From Dactylosporangium aurantiacum (GTDB taxonomy: Bacteria > Actinomycetota > Actinomycetes > Mycobacteriales > Micromonosporaceae), in the NCBI RefSeq assembly GCF_000716715.1, contig NZ_JNYJ01000025.1, positions 88,352-152,351 on the forward strand: a stretch of DNA of 64,000 bases, written 5' to 3'. The position numbers and the translations under genes are program-made. Shown in pieces: positions 59,225-64,000 of the stretch; position 1 is the first letter of the stretch; every line of letters begins with the position of its first letter. The notes under the pieces are model-generated. The model was not told the origin of the DNA and did not search any database. It worked only from the letters and a program-made list of their open reading frames with translations.

Positions 59225-60769
59225 GCTGGCCAGGATCAGCTCCCGGTACACCGGCAGCGGCACCGGCTCCGTGCCCAGGTTGACCACGCAGGCGAAGCCG
59301 TCGCCGCGGGTGAACGCGAGCACCGGCGGCGGCGCGTCCAGCCAGGCGAGGGGCCCGTCGCCGAGGCCGGGGGTCGCCGCGCGCAGCCGCAGCATGCGCC
59401 GGTAGAACTCCAGCATCGAGTCGGGGTCGCCGGCCTGCGCCTGCACCGTGTACGCCTTCCACGCCGGCGGCTGCGGCAGCCACGGCTGGGCGGCGCCGGC
59501 GGGGCTGAACCCGAACGGTGGCGCGTCACCGGACCACGGCAGCGGCACCCGGCAGCCGTCGCGGCCGGGGTCGACCCGGTTCGACCGGTGGAACATCGGG
59601 TCGGTGCGCAGCTCGAACGGGATGTCCTCGACCTCGCCGAGGCCCAGCTCCTCGCCCTGGTACAGGTAGACCGCGCCGGGCAGGGCCAGGGCGAGCATGA
59701 TCGCGGCCCGGGCGCGGCGGGTGCCGAGCTCGACGTCGACGGGGGTGTCGTGGCGGCGGGTGGCGACGCTGAACCCGGTCTCGGCCCGGCCGAACCGGCT
59801 GACGATGCGGGTCACGTCGTGGTTGTTGAGCACCCAGCTGGCCGCGGCGCCGACCTCGGCGTGCGCGGCGAGCGTCTCGTCGATGACCTTCCGCAGCCGG
59901 TCGGCGCCCCACTCGCTGCACAGGAACTCGAAGTTGAACGCGCCGTGCATCTCGTCGGGGCGCAGGTAGTTGGCGAAGCGGACCGGGTCGTACAGCCACA
60001 CCTCGCCGATGAGGGCGCGGTCGCCGCCGTACTCCTCGGCGACGCGGCGCCAGCGCCGGTACACGACGTGCGCGTCGTCGCGGTCGGAGTACGGGTGCTC
60101 CTGCACGTCGGCGACCTCGGGCAGGGCCGGGTCCTTGTCGACCAGCGGCGCGGAGTCGATGCGGATGCCGTCGACGCCCCGGTCGAACCAGAAGCGCAGC
60201 ACGTCGTCGAAGTACTCGATGACCTTCGGGTGGCGCCAGTTGAAGTCCGGCTGGGAGCTGTCGAACAGGTGCAGGTACCACTCGCCGTCCGGGACCCTGG
60301 TCCAGGTGGTGCCGGCGAACGGCGACACCCACGTGTTCGGGGCGATCTCGCCGTGCTCGCCGCGGCCGGGCCGGAAGTAGAACAGCTCCCGCTCCGGCGA
60401 GCCCGGCCCGGCGGCGAGGGCCTCGCGGAACCACGGGTGCTCGGTCGAGGCGTGGTTGGGCACCACGTCGATGATCACCTTGATGCCGGCGGCGTGCGCC
60501 TCGCGGATGAGCGCCTCGGCGTCGGCGAGCGTGCCCAGGGTCGGGTCGATGTCGCAGTGGTCGGCGACGTCGTAGCCGCCGTCGGCCATCGGCGAGCGGT
60601 ACCAGGGGCTGAACCAGACCGCGTCGACGCCGAGGTCACGCAGGTACGGCAGGCGGGACCGGAACCCGTTGAGGTCGCCGACGCCGTCACCGTCGGCGTC
60701 GGCGAAGCTGCGCGGGTACACCTGGTAGATGACGGCGCTGCGCCACCAGGCGGCTGCGGTGTCGGGCAC
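59162..60769 (-). CDS. GH13 alpha-glucosidase-like enzyme
   Basis: 535 residues. The TIM barrel shows the GH13 regions: DVVPNHAST (I), GIRIDSAPL (II, nucleophile Asp), IGEVWLYD (III, acid Glu) and VLNNHDVTRI (IV). IYQVYPRSFADADGDGVGDLNG is the typical start of oligo-1,6-glucosidase/alpha-glucosidase subfamilies. Without a signal peptide it acts in the cytosol on short alpha-glucosides. GTG start with GGAGGAGA upstream. It follows the StrR-type regulator on the same strand after 93 bases. Confidence 0.92.
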   Translation of the reverse strand: MPDTAAAWWRSAVIYQVYPRSFADADGDGVGDLNGFRSRLPYLRDLGVDAVWFSPWYRSPMADGGYDVADHCDIDPTLGTLADAEALIREAHAAGIKVIIDVVPNHASTEHPWFREALAAGPGSPERELFYFRPGRGEHGEIAPNTWVSPFAGTTWTRVPDGEWYLHLFDSSQPDFNWRHPKVIEYFDDVLRFWFDRGVDGIRIDSAPLVDKDPALPEVADVQEHPYSDRDDAHVVYRRWRRVAEEYGGDRALIGEVWLYDPVRFANYLRPDEMHGAFNFEFLCSEWGADRLRKVIDETLAAHAEVGAAASWVLNNHDVTRIVSRFGRAETGFSVATRRHDTPVDVELGTRRARAAIMLALALPGAVYLYQGEELGLGEVEDIPFELRTDPMFHRSNRVDPGRDGCRVPLPWSGDAPPFGFSPAGAAQPWLPQPPAWKAYTVQAQAGDPDSMLEFYRRMLRLRAATPGLGDGPLAWLDAPPPVLAFTRGDGFACVVNLGTEPVPLPVYRELILASSPLTGGLLPVDATVWLRLGQ

Positions 60770-60862
60770 GGTTCTCCTCCGGACGCGTGGCGGTGCGGGC
60801 GCGGACGCCCGGGGCGGTGTGGTGCGGCTTCGGCGCGTGCTGGTGCGGTCGGCGCCGGTGCG

Positions 60863-61813
60863 TCAGGCGGGCTCGACGCGGGCGCGGCGTTCGGCCTGCT
60901 CGGCGAAGTCGGCCCAGCGGGACGCGTACTTGCGGGTCAGCTGGGCGATGATCGGCAGGCAGTGCGGGGGCAGCTCCTCGACCACGGTGACGGTGGCCGG
61001 CTGGTTGTGCAGCCACCGCAGCAGGGTGCGGCCGACCTCCGTGTAGCGCAGCGACGGGTCGTGCGACAGGTTGTGCAGCAGCCGGCCGCAGTCGATGTCG
61101 TCGGCGGCGCGGGGCTTGATGGGCCGCACGTTGTCCCGCACCGGCCGGGCGTCGGCGGTCTCGCCGCGGCGGATGCGGTCGCGGACCCCGCGCACCGTCG
61201 ACGGCGACACCCCGGCCGCGCTGGCGACCTCCCGCAGCGACGCCTCGGGGCGGCTGCTGAGCAGCTCCAGGGCGATCTGGCGGCCGCGTTCGGCGTCGAT
61301 CGGGCGGACCCGCCCGTCGGTGCCGACGCGCACGTCGGCGACCGGCCCGTCTGCGGCGCGGCGCAGCACGCCGACGGTCTTGCCGGACAGGCCGACCGCC
61401 TTGGCGACGCGGCGGTCGGACCATTCGGGGTGCATGGCGACGACCCGGGCGGCCGCGGCGCGCCGGTCGGCCAGGGTGAGCGGCAGGCCGTGGGCGATGT
61501 TCGCGGCGACCGCGCTGAGGTAGGCGTCGTCGTCGCTCTCGTCGGACAGCACGGCCGCGATGTCGGACCGGCCGGTGAGCACGGCGGCCCGCACGCGGTG
61601 CATGCCGTCGATGATCCGCAGGGTGCCGGCCTGGACGACGATCGGGGGCAGCGCCTCGACGGACTCCGCGAGCAGGCGGGCGTGGGCCTCGTCGACGCCG
61701 GCGGAGCGCGGGCACACCGGGCCGGCCAGCTCGTCCAGCGGCAGCCGGACGACCGGCCGCGACGACGCGTTGCGGTGGTGCCCCGTATCCGCCCGTGCGG
61801 AATCCAACGCCAT
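60863..61813 (-). CDS. StrR/NovG-type ParB-like pathway activator
   Basis: 316 residues. The ParB/Srx-like domain (about 20-110) contains ARLLAESVEALPPIVVQAGTLRIIDGMHRVRAAVLTGR and SAVAANIAHGLPLTLADRRAAA, followed by helix-turn-helix segments (WSDRRVAKAVGLSGKTVGVLR and ASLREVASAAGVSPSTVRGVRDRI). This is the arrangement of StrR, NovG and Bbr, pathway-specific activators of streptomycin, novobiocin and balhimycin genes. It probably activates the 53-60 kb cluster. The classical StrR site (GTTCGActG-N11-CagTCGAAC) was not found by eye in the window. GGGGAGG precedes the ATG. Confidence 0.85.
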   Translation of the reverse strand: MALDSARADTGHHRNASSRPVVRLPLDELAGPVCPRSAGVDEAHARLLAESVEALPPIVVQAGTLRIIDGMHRVRAAVLTGRSDIAAVLSDESDDDAYLSAVAANIAHGLPLTLADRRAAAARVVAMHPEWSDRRVAKAVGLSGKTVGVLRRAADGPVADVRVGTDGRVRPIDAERGRQIALELLSSRPEASLREVASAAGVSPSTVRGVRDRIRRGETADARPVRDNVRPIKPRAADDIDCGRLLHNLSHDPSLRYTEVGRTLLRWLHNQPATVTVVEELPPHCLPIIAQLTRKYASRWADFAEQAERRARVEPA

Positions 61814-61883
61814 GGTGCCTCCCCGTGTGGCCTGACGCCAGGCGCACTCCAGCGGCGCCCACCTCGCATCGACAACGGGGCAT

Positions 61884-61912
61884 AAATTACAGCGGTCGTC
61901 ATTCGTACGCAA
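61884..61912 (-). promoter_or_regulatory. Promoter of the StrR-type regulator gene
   Basis: On the minus strand TTGCGT (61912-61907) and TAATTT (61889-61884) are separated by 17 bases in an AT-rich patch, leaving a leader of about 65 bases before the ATG at 61813. Confidence 0.5.
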
Positions 61913-61965
61913 TATCCATGCCATGCCTTGCAAATATCCGATGCCGGCGTGCCGTGCGAATGACG
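61897..61965. promoter_or_regulatory. 13-bp inverted repeat around the StrR-type gene promoter
   Basis: CGTCATTCGTACG (61897-61909) and CGTGCGAATGACG (61953-61965) are mirror images with one mismatch, 43 bases apart. The inner arm overlaps the -35 region. Two AATATCC elements lie between them. Binding by a regulator or DNA looping is possible. Confidence 0.45.
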
Positions 61966-62298
61966 TCAGGAGCGGGGCGCATACATGATGACCGCGACGC
62001 CGAGCAGGCAGATGGCGGCGCCGGCGAGGTCGTAGCGGTCCGGGCGGAACCGGTCGAAGGCCATCGCCCAGCCGAGGGAGCCGGCAACGAACACGCCGCC
62101 GTAGGCGGCGAGGATCCGGCCGAAGTCGGCGTCGGGCTGCAGGGTGGCGACGAAGCCGTAGGCGCCGAGCGCGGCGACGCCCGCGCCGATCCACAGCAGC
62201 CCCCGGTGCTCCCGGACACCCTGCCAGACCAGCCACGCACCGCCGATCTCGGCGACGGCGGCGAGCACGAACAGCACGACGGACCGGATGATCGTCAT
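61966..62298 (-). CDS. YnfA/UPF0060-family small membrane protein
   Basis: 110 residues with four membrane helices: [41 protein letters not shown], then [23 protein letters not shown] and [21 protein letters not shown]. Members resemble small multidrug resistance exporters. Its ATG overlaps the stop of the MerR gene, so it is the regulated partner of that metal- or drug-sensing regulator. Confidence 0.88.
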   Translation of the reverse strand: MTIIRSVVLFVLAAVAEIGGAWLVWQGVREHRGLLWIGAGVAALGAYGFVATLQPDADFGRILAAYGGVFVAGSLGWAMAFDRFRPDRYDLAGAAICLLGVAVIMYAPRS

Positions 62299-62729
62299 GC
62301 GTCGCCGCCGGCGTCGGGGGCGGCGGTGCCGATCGTGAGGAACGGGATGGGGCAGTCGCTGCAGGTGCAGTTGGTCAGGCTGTCGCAGCGGGCGTCGACG
62401 ACGTCGGACAGCGTGCCGCGGATCGCGACGAGGTCGGCGATCCTGGCGTCGATCTCGGCGATCTTCTGGATCGCCCGCTGCCGCAGGTCCGTGGTCGGGT
62501 GCCGGCGCCGGCCGGCGTCGAGCAGCTCGGCCACCTCGTCGAGGGTGAACCCGAGCCGCTGCGCCGCCTTGATGACGTTGAGCAGGGCGACGGTGTCCGG
62601 CGGGTAGAGCCGGTGCCCGCCGGTCGAGCGGGACGGCTCGCGCAGCAGCCCGCGGCGCTCGTAGTAGCGCAGGGTCTGGATGTTCACGCCCGCCCGCTCG
62701 GCGACCTCGCCGGTTCGCAATCCCGTCAT
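62295..62729 (-). CDS. MerR-family regulator with Cys-rich metal site
   Basis: 144 residues. [39 protein letters not shown] is the MerR helix-turn-helix and wing. The C-terminal segment [16 protein letters not shown] has four Cys within 13 residues, likely a metal or metalloid site as in MerR/CueR relatives. ATG 62729 is preferred: it lies seven bases after a -10-like TTATCG, so the longer frame from 62756 would overlap the operator. Confidence 0.88.
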   Translation of the reverse strand: MTGLRTGEVAERAGVNIQTLRYYERRGLLREPSRSTGGHRLYPPDTVALLNVIKAAQRLGFTLDEVAELLDAGRRRHPTTDLRQRAIQKIAEIDARIADLVAIRGTLSDVVDARCDSLTNCTCSDCPIPFLTIGTAAPDAGGDA

Positions 62730-62734
62730 CCCAT

Positions 62735-62768
62735 GACGATAAACCTGTACCTGCATACCGGTTGCCAG
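62735..62768 (-). promoter_or_regulatory. MerR-type promoter with 19-bp spacer
   Basis: On the minus strand TGGCAA and TTATCG are separated by 19 bases, the overlong spacer of MerR-activated promoters. Within it ACCGGTA (62762-62756) and TACAGGT (62749-62743) form an inverted repeat with one mismatch. The message of the MerR-YnfA operon would be leaderless. Confidence 0.55.
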
Positions 62769-62862
62769 GGCCGCGATCCCGTCTGTGACCGATCACACCC
62801 CCGGATCCGCGGAAAGTTTCATGCCCCAGCTGCGGAGGAACGATGCACGGTCGACGGCCGCC

Positions 62863-62890
62863 TTGTTCGTCCGCATGTGAGCGATAACAT
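62863..62890 (+). promoter_or_regulatory. Promoter and overlapping operator of the GH62 gene
   Basis: TTGTTC (62863-62868) and TAACAT (62885-62890) are 16 bases apart. The -10 box is the end of GTGAGCGATAACAT (62877-62890), identical to the element overlapping the promoter of the FtsX-type permease at 33894-33907. A LacI-family repressor is the likely ligand. Confidence 0.55.
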
Positions 62891-62965
62891 TCGCCTGCGT
62901 CTGTCTCTTGTCAGCGGCGGCGGGGCCGGACGCGCGCCCGACATCCGTCGTCTCGGAGGACCTTT

Positions 62966-64000
62966 ATGCAGCTCCCTCACTCCCGGCCCTTACTGGTGGC
63001 CGCCTGCGCCGCCACCCTGGCCGCCGCCGGAGCCACCGCGGTGCTGACCGCGAACACCGCCCAGGCGGCCGCCGGCTGCCGCGTCGAATACACCGTCCCC
63101 AGCTCCTGGCAGGGCGGCTTCAGCGCCAACGTCGTCATCACCAACTACGGTGACGCCGTCAACGGCTGGAACCTCACCTGGTCCTTCGGCGCCGGGCAGA
63201 CCGTCACCCAGCTCTGGAGCGGCACCGTCACCCAGTCCGGCGCGCAGGTCACGGTCACCAACGCCGACTACAACGGCAGCATCCCCACCAACGGCACCGC
63301 CAACTTCGGGTTCAACGGCTCCTGGAACGGCTCGAACCCGATCCCCACCAACTTCTCGCTGAACGGCACGCCGTGCAACGGCCCCGTCGGCGGCTCACCG
63401 AGCGCGTCGAGCAGCTCCGGCTCGACCAGCCCGAGCCCCAGTACCAGTACCAGCACCAGCCCGGGCCAGTCGTGCTCCCTGCCGACGCGGTACAGCTGGA
63501 CCTCGACGGGGTCGCTGGCGAACCCGAAGTCCGGCTGGGTGTCGCTGAAGGACTTCACCAACGTCGTCTACCAGGGCAAGCACCTGGTCTACGCCACCAC
63601 GCACAACACCGGCTCGACGTGGGGGTCGATGAACTTCGGCCTGTTCACCAACTGGTCCGACATGGGCTCGGCCAGCCAGAACGGGATGAGCTTCGGTGCG
63701 GTCGCACCGACGCTGTTCTACTTCGCGCCGAAGAACATCTGGGTGCTCACCTACCAGTGGGGCGGCCCCGCGTTCTCCTACCGCACGTCGTCGGACCCGA
63801 CGAACGCCAACGGCTGGTCGGCGCCGCAGACGCTGTTCTCCGGCAGCATCTCCGGCTCCGGTACCGGTCCGATCGACCAGACGATCATCGGCGACAGCCA
63901 GAACATGTACCTGTTCTTCGCCGGTGACAACGGCAAGATCTACCGGGCCAGCATGCCGATCGGCAACTTCCCCGGCAGCTTCGGCTCCTCCTACACCCAG
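62966..64000 (+). CDS. Secreted GH62 alpha-L-arabinofuranosidase with CBM2 (partial, runs off the window)
   Basis: 345 codons are present and the frame is still open at the edge. A signal peptide (about 1-36) is followed by a CBM2 cellulose-binding module (about 37-140; [44 protein letters not shown]), a Ser/Thr linker (about 143-170) and a GH62 domain starting [21 protein letters not shown] with [19 protein letters not shown] and [17 protein letters not shown], the beginning of the five-bladed propeller that removes arabinose from arabinoxylan. A TTA codon occurs at 62990-62992 in the signal peptide. GGAGG precedes the ATG. Confidence 0.92.
   Translation, partial: MQLPHSRPLLVAACAATLAAAGATAVLTANTAQAAAGCRVEYTVPSSWQGGFSANVVITNYGDAVNGWNLTWSFGAGQTVTQLWSGTVTQSGAQVTVTNADYNGSIPTNGTANFGFNGSWNGSNPIPTNFSLNGTPCNGPVGGSPSASSSSGSTSPSPSTSTSTSPGQSCSLPTRYSWTSTGSLANPKSGWVSLKDFTNVVYQGKHLVYATTHNTGSTWGSMNFGLFTNWSDMGSASQNGMSFGAVAPTLFYFAPKNIWVLTYQWGGPAFSYRTSSDPTNANGWSAPQTLFSGSISGSGTGPIDQTIIGDSQNMYLFFAGDNGKIYRASMPIGNFPGSFGSSYTQ

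Noticed and set aside
1-64000. tRNA or rRNA genes, insertion sequences or integrase genes
   Set aside because: None could be recognised by eye on either strand; no transposase motifs, terminal repeats or tRNA T-arm plus acceptor combinations were seen.

Overview
The window is very GC-rich, almost fully coding DNA with heavy use of GTG/TTG starts, several apparently leaderless promoters, AfsR/SARP and StrR-type regulators, CBM2/GH62 and PL9 secreted plant-polysaccharide enzymes and an SCO5389-family gene. This points to a filamentous actinomycete, most likely Micromonosporaceae (Actinoplanes/Micromonospora type). That is an inference from gene content; no rRNA or tRNA gene was found to confirm it.

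Layout. 1-6.4 kb: two chemoreceptor-type proteins, an orphan sugar-binding lipoprotein, a very short leader-peptide-like ORF and a CDF metal exporter next to an ArsR repressor. 6.8-11.1 kb: an FeS-type photolyase with an SRPBCC partner, a deletion scar carrying the 3' ends of a tetR and an SDR gene, and a secreted pectate lyase. 11.3-17 kb: a STAS/HATPase switch protein, an SCO5389-family gene and a five-gene metal ABC transporter operon; the last two units share an upstream motif. 17-30 kb: NfeD/flotillin pair, APC permease, hybrid histidine kinase, a subtilase-like protein without its catalytic His, an AfsR-like regulator and small enzymes. 31-38.6 kb: a large FtsX-type permease followed by a compact locus that looks built around a 74-residue, eight-cysteine peptide (S26 peptidase, MauE-like and TlpA-like thiol redox proteins, ABC exporter, SARP with a TTA codon). 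38.7-48.5 kb: small regulator/enzyme pairs, a ribA-nitroreductase-MarR operon, an acyl-CoA carboxylase subunit, an MMPL transporter and an ECF sigma pair. 48.6-61.8 kb: a probable small natural-product cluster (nucleotidyltransferase, DrrAB-type exporter, epimerase, glycosyltransferase, stand-alone condensation, P450, carrier and adenylation proteins, StrR-type activator, GH13). 62-64 kb: MerR/YnfA pair and a GH62 arabinofuranosidase running off the right edge.

The most interesting region is 34.1-38.6 kb. Its proteins together could export, oxidatively fold and trim a disulfide-rich peptide, and I cannot assign it to a peptide natural-product class I know. The second is the 52.5-61.8 kb cluster, where a stand-alone C protein, a P450 with an altered I-helix, a free carrier protein and a free A protein suggest modification of a carrier-bound amino acid. 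Shared operators (a GTGAGCG[A/C]TAACAT element and a TGRAAATGAAAMCCGRTASC element) hint at regulatory links between distant loci.
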